64,000 nucleotides of DNA from Brachypterus glaber (GCA_958510825.1 OY294054.1:10866019-10930018), one strand, 5' to 3'; shown: positions 20,931 through 32,512, counted from the first letter of the stretch. Made by a program: numbers and translations. The notes: a model not told the origin generated them from the sequence alone.

Positions 20931-23340
20931 GTGTAATTATTAATTTATTTTACTTACTAGTAAAAAGTCCTTAAATATAGAATAAAAAAATAAGAAAAAA
21001 AAATGAGAACATGTGTCTGGGGCACTACTTAAAACAGCTGTTATGTGAACAGTAGGAATAGTAGATAGGAATCTGGTGCAACAAGAGAATGCTAAAAAAT
21101 GAACAATACAAAGTAACAAACAAGGTCGCATTAGAGAGAATCGGGAAAAAGATCTCGCCATGGTTTTAAAGAAGCATCTATGTTTAAATTACTTGAATTA
21201 AATCATCATCATTACCAGTCAAAGCCAGCTTTTCATCCCACTATATCTCAAGCCAATTTTTTCATTTTCTTCTGATCTACCCTGCACGTTTTATTCTTTA
21301 TGAGCAGTATTCCATTCTAGTGTTGCCTATCTTTTTGTAACTCCCAGATCGCTTTATTCTTCTCCAATATATCTTTGGGTAAACTATTAGAATTAAATAA
21401 AGTTGGGTGAGTTGACTTGTATATATATTAGTACTTAGTTTTAAGTCGAATTAATGCCAAAAATGAGGACTTCCCGGACCATAGTGCGCCGTCAAGGTGA
21501 GTTTTATTTTTTTTATGTCGTCAAAATATACACCTCCCCCCCCCCCCACACCCCCATCGAATCGTCCCTGAGGGCGCCGAAATGCAAAGGCCGGCCCTGC
21601 TAGAGCACAAGACTATCCATTATCTCAAATAGTAGTCTTAATAAAAAAAAACAACATATTAACATTTAAAACTCCTTCTTGGGTTCTCAAAAGAGTATGG
21701 TTTTATATAACCTTTGCCAAATAAGGGCAACCTTTATTTTAGAAATAAGTATTAAAAACCGTAGCCGGATTCATATTCAACGCCCTTAAATTACCCAAAA
21801 AATTACTTAAAATCGTAAGTTATAAAACCAGTATTATGAATAACACTACTCCAAAAGTTTTAAAAATACTGAATCGAAATCTGTTGAATAAAGGCTCTAT
21901 TTCGTCAGATTTATTTATTTATTTTAAAATGCGAAAAGATGCTGTTTAATTTAAAAATCCAACAGTTAAATTCTATATATTTTTATGCTGTATTCAAATC
22001 TATTGGTTAAGTTAGCCAATCGCTTCTCATTTCAAAGTTATGATAAATAAAAATTTTCAAGATCTAATAGTTTTTGCACCTTTATGTCGGGCGCCAAGTT
22101 GTAACGAAACCATAGTTTCAAAAAATATGTATGTTTTGTTCTCTCAGTGTTTTTAGTTTTAATGGCCAAAAAAAATCTTAAGTTTTGCATTAATCTCACT
22201 ACATTTCCATTAATAATAGTTAATAAATATTCTTCATAATTTAGGGTTTAACGGTTTAACTTAGGTACACATTAATTTTATTATCTTTGCATAATTTTCA
22301 ATATTTAATAATATTAATTGATTTTATAATTGTAAATTCTCCCTCTACCTGCCTGTGTGCAAGATATAGGTGTCGCTTAACTATTACGTTACAGTGAGCA
22401 AGGCAAGTCAGGCGCTGATCTGCTTCTTAACACAGCCAAAAGAAAAAATAGGAAAATCGAGAGCCTGGAATACCCAAAATAGAACAAATGGCCATGCGAA
22501 GGTAATAAATAACATGCAGCCCCCTTGTTGAAAAGGTTGATGGTAAAAAAAAATTGACAACTCAAAATCGTCAAGTGATTTCTGAGCAAACTTAAAACAA
22601 ACCCCTTGAAATGCACTCAAAAAGTCCCATTCCTGTTTTTTCTATCCATTTTAAGATACCGCCACCTAAAAATTGCTGCTTAGTATTGTGTGATGAGAAT
22701 CTAGGCCTGAGTATCTGAAAAATGTGACGTGAGAGAAAAAAAAAACAGATTTGGATTTAGGACATTAAAAAATCTGAGAATACATGTAAACTTATAGTTT
22801 AAATTATCATTCAGACTAAAATTTTAAAATAATTAAAATTATTTTTTATTTTTTTATTTTATCCTGATGCGTTTAAAAGTAAAACCTAAATATTTAGAAA
22901 ACTTTTAATAATTACGGAGTATAAATTAGATAGTAGTAATAAAATTTAAAAGATAAACATTTAAACATACTTAGATAATATGTTATGGTATATTATACCG
23001 TAACAAGTGGTAAATTTACTTCAATTATAATTATTGTAAGTCTTGTTATGAGGTAAAATCAATATTTGTATTGTTCATTAATAGCACAGACGTGCGTTTT
23101 GTAAAATTTTAAAATCGGTTTATTTTTTTTATAAGGTATTGTCTATCAAATCACGAAAAAAAAAACTAAAGCCAAATTATTCTTTATTCGTGTGTGCTAT
23201 AAAACAAAGAGGGTTGACGGAAATAGTGATTTGTCCTTAGATCTTTATGCAGTTGATTTAGAAAAACTTGCTATTTTAATTAAAAATCTGAAATTGTCCT
23301 GCGTAACACTAACAAAAATATTTAGTTCTATAGTATAGTT
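20931..23340. other. Intergenic DNA with diffuse repeat traces
   Basis: No gene recognised. A poly-C run lies at about 21536-21560. GAGGGCGCCGAAATGCAAAGGCC-like sequence at 21575-21600 resembles the GGCGCCC repeat in the protease intron (61604-61880). ATCATCATCATTACC at 21204 could be the reverse of a LINE 3' tail. At 22455-22495 a tract (AAAATCGAGAGCC...AGAACAAATGG) recurs at about 46255-46290. Confidence 0.4.
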
Positions 23341-23388
23341 TAGTGTAGTGTAGTGTAGTGTAGTGTAGTGTAGTGTAGTGTAGTGTAG
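23341..23388 (+). repeat. (TAGTG)n microsatellite
   Basis: Nine to ten uninterrupted TAGTG units. Confidence 0.98.
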
Positions 23389-24086
23389 AAATTATTTTGT
23401 TTCTATGGAGTTCCATAGAAATTAAACCGCTGTATGGTTCGGACATAAAAATTATCCGTAATAGTCATATAATCTTTATCAGGATCCATTCTTAATCCCT
23501 AGGAAATAAACGCATATCCTAAATACCTTTTTGGCAAAAACTAATGACATGGCTGTATTATGGAACCAGGAACCAAATGACCTCAATCTACCGTATATTA
23601 CTTGACCTAAAAACAAAGCCCTGACGAATTTCATTAAATTAGTTCCACTCATTTAAGCGTCAACGTGAAAAAAAAAAGACAAACCGAAGCAAATGAAAAT
23701 GTGCGGCACATTAAAAGTATTATTTAATAGTTTATTACTTTTACTTATTATGCAAGGTCTTGAAGATTTGTTTTTAAAATTGCAATGTGCCTTGCAGTAA
23801 GCCATATATCAAAATTTATGATATTTTTTAATTAAGTTACCCTAGTAGCAATGTCTCCATGCCTCCAGTTTACATAATTAGAGGTCCTTACTACTGTCAA
23901 ATGTTCTAATCTGAGGTTCCGTTTGGAAATAATGCTTCTAATTAGGGGTGCCAACCAATCTTTACTCCAAAATACAGTCTTTTTTTTACTTCTGTCCTTG
24001 GTCCAGAGCCCATAATCCCTGTATCTGTCGCTTTTAAAACAGCTCTCATTAATCAAGAAACCCACATAAAACACACCCGTAATTGA

Positions 24087-24543
24087 ATTACGAGAAACGA
24101 CTGTAAACATGCAAGAGCAGCCCTTCCCACTCCGTGTGAAAAGACAGCACGCTTTTGTATGCAACTAAAAAGGGATAACCTAAGACAGTTTGCAAGCATC
24201 GTAACAGATCACTGCAAACTAAATAAGCATCTTAACATCATGGGGAAGCCAGTCGACCCTATCTGTAGAGGATGCTACATGGAAGAGGAAACAATGGAAC
24301 ATGTGTTATGTCACTGTCCAGCTTTAGCCTTAATAAGAGGGTCCATGCTAGACGAGTACTGGCTCGATATGGCCGGTATAAGCAGCATCACTCCCAGACA
24401 TCTTCTTAGATATATTCAAAGAATTGAATGGCTGAGAGGCTAAATTGCTGCGACCAAAGGGAGGTAGTCAATGGGCCCAGCTAAGTGGCCTAAGTGCGTG
24501 TAGATAACTACCCTCCACCCTAATAACCATAACCATAACCATA
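24087..24543 (+). pseudogene. Non-LTR retrotransposon 3' end (RNase H tail, zinc knuckle)
   Basis: The frame open from 24087 to the TAA at 24441-24443 ends with CRGCYMEEETMEHVLCHCPA. This is the C-x2-C...H-x3-4-C knuckle that follows the RNase H domain in I/R1/Jockey-group ORF2 proteins. Upstream, ARAALP resembles the end of the RNase H fold. A short 3' UTR ends in a CCATAA repeat tail (about 24518-24543). Everything 5' is missing, the usual 5' truncation, so it cannot move on its own. Confidence 0.85.
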
Positions 24544-25040
24544 CTTCTATCCTTTGTCCTATATAAAACTCTTAAAGGACGCTAAATGTCCTTTAAATTT
24601 ACGATTGATCTTAAAAAATGTAAGACAATTATTCATAATAATAATAAAGCTTGTATTTTTCAGTTTAAATCAAGTCGTAAAGTTGTATTTTCGCATAAAT
24701 GCGCCTTAAGGCTTAAGCAAAGTTAGACGGGATTGAAAAGATACGACGCGGAGCTGTGCCCACCTGTGTCGGCCACATCGCTGTCAGTCTCGCCTACAAA
24801 GCTGTGGAAGGAGTATGTTATTTTTTTTGCCTGATTTTACGGTATTCTGTAATGGGGGAGACTCCTGCCAAAAAAAAGTTCTTTCTTTTTTTTTAATGGT
24901 TCAGAGTTGGCAACCCTACTTCTAATCGAGAAATGTAAATTCTTATCTCGATTTTCGGGAGTCGTGAAATTTTATGACAGTGATCTTGTACTAAAAATAA
25001 ATGTCCCGAGTTATCTCCAAGACGAAACACGCTTAAGGGA
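24544..25040. other. Intergenic DNA
   Basis: No gene found. CGCGGAGCTGTGCCCACCTG at about 24748 is a slightly GC-richer patch without further support. Confidence 0.4.
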
Positions 25041-25293
25041 AGGGAAGTATTACGTAACGCAAAATTTGGCAAAACCGGTTATTGCCTATGGTTTTCCATC
25101 TCTAATTTTTTGTTGTTTAGAGGATTTAGTGAACGCCGTGTGCAAAAAAATTGCAAGGAATCCGTATTTTAGGCCTAGATCATTGTTAAAAACGTGAACC
25201 AATAAACATTTTATATGTTTATAATTTTTTAAGTGTTACCTAACATTTTTAGGGACATCCACCCTTTCCCCTCTGTAACGCGGCGTAACGTTT
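25041..25293 (+). repeat. MITE, ACGTAACGC family, copy B
   Basis: Starts AGGGAAGTATTACGTAACGC and ends CCTCTGTAACGCGGCGTAAC, with CCGGTTATTGCCTATGG, GAACGCCGTGTGCAAAA and TTTTTTAAGTGTTACCTAAC between. It is the plus-strand counterpart of 978-1245. Related half copies lie at about 25735 and 28110. Confidence 0.8.
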
Positions 25294-26517
25294 TGGACAA
25301 AAAAAGCAACCCATAACTTAAGCTTTGCGCCCTAAGGCCGAAAATTTTATAACTAAGTTATTTTTGTTTAATTTAAGTCAACATTTAGGACAATTTTAAA
25401 TAAATTGAGGTATTTAGTCATAATATGATATAATATTCTACCATGTAGAATTTTTGAGAAAACTATCATATATAAATGTTCCCTGGACAGCTTTTAAATA
25501 AGTTAATTTGAAACATTTAAATATAATGATAACCCATATCGCCAGTTGCCGCGGAAATAATGTAAATATTGTGAGGAAAACTTTAAATTGCTGTGCTTGA
25601 CAACACCGCAAAGTGCCAGGTGAGCGCATGCGCATTTCGCATGCCATTTTAGATATCCCATGCTACAGGATACTGCTGTATCTGTATCTCTCGAGTTCAT
25701 CTACCTTCTAGAGGTAGACAAAAATAGAGATAAGGGACTGTTCACCTATTATGTAACGCTAAACTTTTTAGGTTCACTCCACTCTGTAACACTGAAATAT
25801 TTTTCCATATAAAGTAAAATATCTAATTAGGGAATAATTTGATTTTTGGAATTCGGGAAATCGAAAAAAAAAAACGGAATACCGATCCCGAAAATTCCAA
25901 AATCAACTAAATTTATATGTTTATTTTTTTTGAATAATTTATCTTTAGCAGCAAAATAATTAATGAAGCCAGACAAGTGTTATATCAACGTGAAACAAAA
26001 TTTTTATCTCGCTAACGAGACCTTATTTTAAAAGCAAAATTTTGGCTTAGATTTTTTCCGATAATAATACTACCTAATATTAATTATATAATTTATATAT
26101 TATATAATTTATAAGTTGATTTTGCTATAGCAAAATCAACTGTGGAAGAAAACACCATCGGGGAGGTGACTCACTTTACAAATAATCAAAAAAATGTTTA
26201 AAGCATATTAAAAATTATATATACATTTCGGGATTTTCAGCAGTGGAGTAGCAGGAGTCCTTGCCCTTTTATAAAATAGCTTTTTACCTAGGTTTTTACA
26301 TTATTTCAAAAGTAATTAAATTATTCGAACTTGCCCCCGCACGTTACGCCACTGATTTTCGGGATAAAAAAACCTCAAAAATAGTGGCGGATCCCAAATT
26401 TAATTATTGAAAAACTCAGACCTAAAGCATCGCGGTGCTCATCTCCATCCGTCACAATAAACAATGGTTAGGCAACTGGCAGTCGTCCCGCCGTCAATAG
26501 GAGATAAGTGCCTATGG
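25294..26517. other. Intergenic DNA
   Basis: No gene. A palindromic ATATAATTTATATATTATAT stretch occurs near 26085 and an AGGGACTGTTCACCTATTAT MITE end at about 25735. Confidence 0.4.
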
Positions 26518-26657
26518 TCAAACAATGATCATTTGCCTCTCTTTTGTCTATCGTATTGCCAACCACTTACCGACCATTTTAAGATCATCAAACGATGATC
26601 ATTTGCCTCTCTTTTGCCGATCATATTGCCAACAATTTACCGTTCATTTTAAGATCA
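26518..26657 (+). repeat. Tandem duplication, 70-bp period x2
   Basis: TCAAACAATGATCATTTGCC starts at 26518 and TCAAACGATGATCATTTGCC at 26588. Both continue through TTGCCAAC...TTACCG and CATTTTAAGATCA. Confidence 0.9.
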
Positions 26658-27374
26658 GATGTTGCTACATAGACATTCTACTCTAGTACAGAATTTTCCA
26701 TAATCATTAAGAAAACCCCTACCAAAATTACTTTTGAATTGATCCTTACTATAATGTATTTTATATTGGCTGTATGTCCGGGAAATTTGTGACCACGATA
26801 ACTCAATAACGCTTCTAGCTAAAGACTTAAAACTTGGACCACGGATTAATTATCCAAAGTTCTAGACTGGGATTGTTTTTCGTAAAAATTGGGGTGGGGT
26901 AAAAACAAGTTTAAAAAAAATTCAGTTTATTTTTCTTTTTAGAATTTTTTTTTATTTTTGTTGAAAAAAACGCAGTATTTTGAAAAGTATGATTTTTTTA
27001 ACAGTATTTTTATTTTATATGTAAAAATTATATAGCACTATACTGCTGCCAACAAAATAATACTTTCCCCTAAAAAGTCCAAACAAAAAAAATAAAAAAC
27101 TTGTTCAAAAAAAAATTCCATGTTTTTATTTTCTTTTCTTTTTTCGTAAAACAAAAAATAAACTAAAAAAAAAATTTTAATTGTTTTTAAAAAGTTTAGT
27201 CAGATGCCGACGGCAGTCCGACGTTGAGCGGATGTAGTATTTCGATTATCATTGGCCATAATTATTTCGACCGGCGATCAGACGTCGTCGGGATGACGTC
27301 AAAAAGCGATGATCCGTTGTCATCACTAATGCCCGTCGGCCGCAGAACCATTGTTTATTGGGGTGCGTTATGTA
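26658..27374. other. Intergenic DNA with family X fragment
   Basis: At about 26770-26890 there is GTGACCACGATAACTCAATA and later CAAAGTTCTAGACTGGGATT, reminiscent of the right part of family X. The rest is A/T runs. The CGACG-rich stretch 27205-27330 has no recognisable gene. Confidence 0.4.
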
Positions 27375-27921
27375 GACTGATAAAACAGTTTATTTGTGTC
27401 AACTAAATATTTGGTTGGATATGCCCAAGTAGAAAAATAACGTTGTATTAACGTTTTCGCAACGTTGAATTATTGTATAAAATCATGTCGTCACAATGTT
27501 TAAATGTTCCCCTTCACAACTTTAGATACTTACGTTATACTCTAACGTTGCCACAACGTTGTATTTTAACATTTGTGAAAATTTAATATTAGAATATTGT
27601 TTATCTTAACGTTGACATGTAACGTTAAAATCTAATTTTGAAATATTGTTGATTTCAACGTTACTATACAACGTTAATTAAAAATTATAGCAAAATACAA
27701 AGTTGTATTTTAGTGATTTCTACCAGGGTGGCCAATTGAATTATTTGGTTGTGACAAATAAATTTTATTTCTGTAAAATAAACTCTTTTGTTCCCATTAA
27801 TAAATCATTTTGAAATTAAAATATTTGTTTACATGAACTAAATATTTATTTGACTCAAATAAAATTTGTTACAACCAAATAATTTAATTGGCCATATCCA
27901 AATAAATCCTTTTTATCAGTG
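27375..27921. mobile_element. TA-flanked MITE, second copy, interrupted
   Basis: Same element as 18695-18933: the left end GACTGATAAAACAG after TA (27373-27374), the right end TTTTTATCAGTG before TA (27922-27923). The host sequence GGATATGGCCAATT is split by a 305-bp element at 27424-27728. Confidence 0.88.
27424..27728. mobile_element. Nested ACGTT-rich MITE (305 bp), CCC...GGG ends
   Basis: It begins CCCAAGTAGAAAAATAACG and ends TGATTTCTACCAGGG (inverted CCC..GTAGAA / TTCTAC..GGG). Inside are at least seven AACGTT words. The outer MITE resumes with only TG doubled (ATG | element | TGG), so the apparent target duplication is 2 bp. Compare 36310-37317. Confidence 0.75.
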
Positions 27922-28404
27922 TAATAAAAGAACAATCCCTAACTGTGTTTTATTTCGGAATCCCAAAACCTCAAAAATAGTGCCGGATCCCAAAATTTAG
28001 GAATATCGAAATAGTGCCGGATCCCAAAATTTAGGAATATCGAATTTTGGAATTATAAATCCTAGTCCTAATGCTTCTCGGTACCGTGGTACTTATCCCT
28101 CTCCTTTTGTTACGTAATATTTGAACAATCCCTAACTGCTAATGTTTTCTAACACGAACCTCCTGTTAGATAGTTTACCATCGCTGCAAATTTCGAACCA
28201 TTAGTTCAGTTTTTTTTCTAGACAAATAATTCGTGGTACCGTACCACGAATTATCTACCACTGGTACGGTTAATTGCTGACCTAAATTCATATACGGTAC
28301 GGTGCCTATGGTACTACTACCGATGAATAGTGGGGGATCTGCGAAGGGAACTGAACCTAATTTGGCATTAGTAAACAAATTACTTTAGGCCAATACGGGT
28401 CAAC
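27922..28404. other. Intergenic DNA with GGTACC palindromes
   Basis: CCGGATCCCAAAATTTAGGAATATCGA is doubled at about 27982-28040 (two near-identical ~33-bp units; given here as positions). GTACCGTACCACG-type inverted words occur at 28230-28320. No gene. Confidence 0.5.
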
Positions 28405-28560
28405 TACTGATGGTACCAATTTGTTTTTGGTGGTAACAGTTTAGTGTTGGCAGTTCCAATTTGGTACTGGTAGTACCAATTTTGTATTGGTAGTTCCAAC
28501 TTGGTTTTGGTACTACAAATTGTTAATACCAGTTTGGTATTGGTAGTATTAATTTGATAT
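28405..28560 (+). repeat. Degenerate minisatellite, TTGGTATTGGTAGTACCAA-type unit
   Basis: About six imperfect copies of a ~25-bp unit alternating TTGGTA/TTGGTAGT and ACCAATTT/TCCAACTT. Confidence 0.75.
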
Positions 28561-28679
28561 TATATCATTTCATAGGCGTTTTGATATTCAGCTTTGCTAC
28601 ACAAAGAGGAAACACCTTGGGAAAAAAGCAAGAGGGCCCCAATTAAGAAGTAGCGACGCAGTAGGCAAGAAAGTCTTAA

Positions 28680-28990
28680 AAAAAAGTAGAAATTCGTGAA
28701 AGTCTTTTAGAAATCTCTGGAAGTCATTGCAATTCGTTTAATATCCTAGGATGTCTTATGAAGTCTTATGAAGATCCTAGGAAGTCTTATGAAGTCATAG
28801 AATGTCTTAGGAATTAGTAAAGAGTCTTAGGGAAATCTTTAACAAACCTCAAGAATTTACAAACAATATTCTAACCATTAATTAAAAAGTTACCAATATG
28901 CATATGCGTAGATTTACCAAATTATCCTAAGAAGTCTTTAAGCAATTGTGGGAAGTCCAGGAAGATTTTAAAGTGTATAGGAAATTTTAT
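28680..28990 (+). repeat. Degenerate GAAGTCTTATGAAGTC repeat tract
   Basis: Many GAAGTC/GTCTTA words recur at 10-20-bp spacing, the clearest at 28745-28800. It is simple-sequence derived; no protein frame is supported. Confidence 0.7.
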
Positions 28991-29182
28991 GAAAGTCCTT
29001 ACATTTTTTTTAAAAATTTTTAGTGTACACGCAGGGAAATAATTATTTAAAACAAGTACGTAATATTCAGATTAACTGGCTCAATCGTTTTTATATCCGC
29101 AAGTATTTTAAAGTCGTATTAATGGTGCAGGTCGCTTGCAAAATAACTTTTCCTACTACCGTTATAGGCTAATTCGTCTAAA

Positions 29183-29311
29183 TGTGATAGTGACTCATGC
29201 TTAAAGCAACCTCCCGTTTCACGCTTCCTTACCCACAACGCCTATACTTGATCTCCCCTCTTAGGTTCCGTTCCCCGATGGGCCATACTTTTAACATGAG
29301 TCACTATCACG
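29183..29311. mobile_element. Nested 129-bp inverted-repeat element
   Basis: TGTGATAGTGACTCATG at the left is opposed by CATGAGTCACTATCACG at the right. The interior is C/T-rich (CTCCCGTTTCACGCTTCC). Confidence 0.75.
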
Positions 29312-29364
29312 TATAAAAGAATCATACTTCAGTAGTTAGTGCGTACTGCCCCAACTTTCAATTC

Positions 29365-29447
29365 AGATTAAATATTTTCTTAGATAAATGAGCCATAGGC
29401 TGCGCCTGTCTCTTAAAGACCCAAACAAACTATTGATGATGATGAGT
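29365..29447 (+). repeat. LINE 3' UTR end with GATGATGAT tail
   Basis: GATAAATGAGCCATAGGC, GCGCCTGTCTCTTAAAGACC and CAAACAAACTATTGATGATG match the 3' UTR of the Jockey-like LINE at 52497-53303 (reverse strand there). Only about 80 bp survives here. Confidence 0.75.
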
Positions 29448-29735
29448 TAGTGCGTATTTCTCATCCGTTGCCTAAGACAACGGATGGGAAGTGACGATCA
29501 GCTGATTTTACATATCTGCTGTGAAAAAATTAGTAAAAATCAAAAACATAACCTCAAATTGACAAACTAATTTTAAGATAATTTTTGGGTTTTTTATGTT
29601 TAGTTGTTACGTCGTAGGAAAAATAGTATACGCACCTCGACCCAAACCATTTCAGTGCACATCGAGTGCACTCTCGTGCACTAAAAACTAGGTTCGCGTA
29701 CTCGGTGCTTAATATAATATTTCCTACGACCTAGT
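29448..29735 (+). repeat. Family F repeat, unit 1
   Basis: Order: CATCCGTTGCCTAAGACAAC, GTGACGATCAGCTGATTTTA, ACATAACCTCAAATTGACAA, GTCGTAGGAAAAATAGTATA, CATTTCAGTGCACATCGAGT, ATATTTCCTACGACC. The last two modules form an inverted pair (GTCGTAGGAAA/TTTCCTACGAC). Reverse copy at 58585-58925. Confidence 0.8.
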
Positions 29736-29744
29736 TAGTAGTTA

Positions 29745-29990
29745 GTAAGTTTTTCCCATCCGTTGCCTATGACAACGGATGGGAGGTGACGATTAGCTGA
29801 TTTTACATACCTGCTGTCAGAAAATTGATAAAAATCAAACACATAACCTCAAATTGACAAACTAATTTTAAGATAATTTTTGCTTTTTTTGTGTTTAGGT
29901 GTTGGGTCGTAGGAAAAATAGTATACGCACCTCAACGCAATCCATTTCAGTGCACATCGGTGCGTAATATACTATTTTATTCTACACAAG
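29745..29990 (+). repeat. Family F repeat, unit 2 (head-to-tail)
   Basis: It repeats unit 1 in the same orientation (CATCCGTTGCCTATGACAAC ... GGGTCGTAGGAAAAATAG ... CATTTCAGTGCACATCGG) and ends early, before the terminal CCTACGACC. Confidence 0.8.
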
Positions 29991-30302
29991 GTTAAAATCC
30001 GTTTCTCTTACCTCGTTTAAGGCCGGAAAGTGCTTCTTTTTTCGGCCAGACAAGAAAAAAAATTAAAAAAGTTATCAATAGGTGGCGCAAAATGTTAAAC
30101 TCAATTTTTAGTATTTTGGGTTATATAATTTTATTTTATTCACAAATAATTTAGATAATGGAATATTTTACTAATACTTTACCCATTTATAGCAATTTCA
30201 GTACATTATAGTTGGTAACAACTTTTCATTAATATCTTGACGTATCTGCCAAATTGAATATTTTGTACGTTTTTTTTTTGCTAATTTTTGTGTAGGATAA
30301 AA

Positions 30303-30435
30303 AGTAATATGTAATCCACACCGGAAAATGGTTTTCTGGGCCTCGAGAAGTGGCCAGACTCGATAGGTCTAGCCTGTCCATAACTTCTCTCGACCCAGAA
30401 AACAACCACTTTCCCGTCTAGGATTACAATATACT
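30303..30435. repeat. Imperfect hairpin, ~130 bp
   Basis: AGTAATATGTAATCC is opposed by GGATTACAATATACT, and AAATGGTTTTCTGGGCCTCG by CGACCCAGAAAACAACC. Confidence 0.7.
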
Positions 30436-30441
30436 ATTGAA

Positions 30442-30564
30442 CTACGATATTTTAAAAACGCTTTGACATAGAGATTTGAAATTTTGACTAAAAGTTTTTT
30501 GCCACCTTGAAAATCTTTGGCCCAAAAAAGTCTTTGTGTCAAAGCGTTCTAGAAATATCGTAGT
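30442..30564. repeat. Imperfect hairpin, ~120 bp
   Basis: ACTACGATATTTTAAAAACG with CTTTGACA is opposed by TGTCAAAGCGTTCTAGAAAT and ATCGTAGT. Confidence 0.75.
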
Positions 30565-30782
30565 GTCAAGTTGTTTTGCAAGCGACCTTTAATTACCTAT
30601 AGGTATACTTAAGTATTACTTAAGTATACTTAAGTATTTTGCTTCAAGTTAAGTACAGATTTTACTTAGAGCAATAGGTTTATTGAATCACGTATAAGTG
30701 CTTGATTTAAATACATTTTCTTATATTAAATTTTAAAGAAACATAAATAAAAATAGCAAGTAGATTTTATTTATTTATTTGA

Positions 30783-30812
30783 ACTATAGTATAGTATAGT
30801 ATAGTATAGTAG
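30783..30812 (+). repeat. (TATAG)n microsatellite
   Basis: Five to six ATAGT units. Confidence 0.9.
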
Positions 30813-31317
30813 TAGGATAGTAAACTATAGTACATATTAGTACTAAAAGTAATGAAAAATAGTGCTAAATCTGATTGGACTTGAAACAAGAGTTTTTTTT
30901 AATTAATTAAATGTTTACATCAAGTACTTTTATACAAGTATTTATCAAGACAAGTATTACGAATAATTCATATTAGTATTTCTTTTGTGTGCGGAAAGGC
31001 TTTTTAGGAAAAGTCCACGGACATAAAAAAAGCAATATATTTTTTATTTATTTATTTTTATTATAGGGAAGAGGTAAAATATTATTTAATTAATTTAAAT
31101 TGCCTAAAAAACCGTAAAGAGTGGCAATCAAAGATAATTGGGTATCTAATTAAAAACTGCAACTGGTTACCTACATAGGTATAAATTACTGAAATAGGTA
31201 CCTAATATAAAAAAATTGACCCGCATCAAACTAACAAATATAGCGGTGATTCTCTATAAAATGGATCTTTTTTTGTAATTCTGTAACAGCTACCAAAAAA
31301 ATAGGTGCTCTTTTAAG

Positions 31318-31385
31318 TACCCCTGGCCTTGGTTTAAGCCCCCTGGGGTTTTCGTTAAGCCCCCAGGCGCTTTTTAAGCACCTAC
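31318..31385 (+). repeat. Short TTTAAGCCCCCTGG tandem repeat
   Basis: Three to four imperfect ~24-bp units (CCCCTGGCCTTGGTTTAAG / CCCCCTGGGGTTTTCGTTAAG in parts / CCCCCAGGCGCTTTTTAAG). Confidence 0.7.
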
Positions 31386-31499
31386 CTATACAATCAACCT
31401 TATATAAAAAAAATCTAGTTATCATAATGTCGGCAGACATCCAAGCAATTAAAAATAAAATTAAAACTCACTCTAAAGTAAGTTTACCCTTCAGATTAC

Positions 31500-32115
31500 A
31501 ATTTTGCCTGCGGTGCTCTAGATTGTGTATGTTGTAATCACAAAAAATAAGCGAGCCCCCGCGCCTGCCAAAATCTTTAGCCAAAACCAAATGATAAAAT
31601 TGTAATTAAAATAATTAGCTTGTACAGGGTGTTTTATAAAATACTTTTCTTTTTAAATTCTGGGCTGTTTAAAAAATACGGGACCTTGAAATTTATAAAA
31701 AAATTGCCTGCGGCGCTAAACTAGATTGCCAGCCCCTTGAAGTTACACGCTTATAAATAACATTTAAAAAAAAATAAGTATTAAGATATGTTATGCAAAT
31801 TATAAAGAAATAGTGAAGACTCATTTGTTACCCACTCAGAAGAAAATCCTTGATGGCCAATAATGTAGTTACAGTGACTCATGGAAAGATTTTATATTAA
31901 AAGGTTTCATAAAATAATTTGCTTTAAAATTCTTTTTTTTTATTCTGACCTTTAAATTTATAAAAATTTTAGCCTACGGCGATCAACTTGATTGCGAATA
32001 ATGTGCCACAATATCAATTAATAGATTTTATAAAATAATTTGTAGATGCAAATTCTTAGATATCTGAAAAATGCAAAACGTTAAGATTTTTAAAAAGTTT
32101 TTCCCTCGGCTCTAA
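31500..32115 (+). repeat. Degenerate tandem repeat with TGCCTGCGG(CG)CT motif
   Basis: The motif recurs at about 31507, 31707, 31973 (GCCTACGGCG) and 32100 (CCCTCGGCTCTAAA). It is preceded each time by an AAATTTATAAAAA-type stretch, so the units are about 130-270 bp and strongly diverged. Confidence 0.55.
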
Positions 32116-32512
32116 ATAAATAATATATGGACCTCATAAAGGCAAGGAGAAAATATAAAAATATATTTACTTAATTTAAAACATTTAAAAAAAAGTCCAA
32201 ACCAAGGAAATGGACTTAAAAACTTGTATGGTTAAAGTTTATAAAACATTAAAATATTGCAAATTTTAAAAAATGGTAAAAGCGCTCATTTCAAAACACT
32301 CTGGGGGCTGAGCCCCCCCTGGTTTTTTTTTCTGGTTACGGCCCTACGTATTTTACTTTTGCACATATAATTTTTCCTTTTTGAAATTTTACCATGCTAA
32401 TATTAAGTTATTAAATCAAGAGTTTAAGGTTAGCTTAAAAGGTATTTTATGTAGGTAAAGTTGCGTATGACTAATAAAAAAATTATAGTCGTACATTTTT
32501 ATACAACTACAC

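Larger units (their letters stand above)
29129..30588. mobile_element. 1.46-kb composite element with 19-bp TIRs
   Basis: AGGTCGCTTGCAAAATAAC at 29129-29147 is opposed at 30570-30588 by GTTGTTTTGCAAGCGACCT (18 of 19 match). Between them lie, in order, a 129-bp inverted-repeat element, a LINE 3' end, two head-to-tail family F units and two hairpins. No transposase frame. The target duplication is not evident, so TIR ownership of the whole block is an inference. Confidence 0.6.

Noticed and set aside
22086..22105. GGCGCCAAGTTGTAACG as an LTR retrotransposon boundary
   Set aside because: A suggestive motif, but I could not find paired LTRs, a polypurine tract or coding sequence.
23832..24164. 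110-codon minus-strand frame beside the LINE
   Set aside because: Largely AT-rich, no recognisable domain, and overlaps the start of the plus-strand LINE frame. No support as a gene.
26518..26657. CRISPR-like repeats
   Set aside because: Only two adjacent units, no spacers, eukaryotic context.
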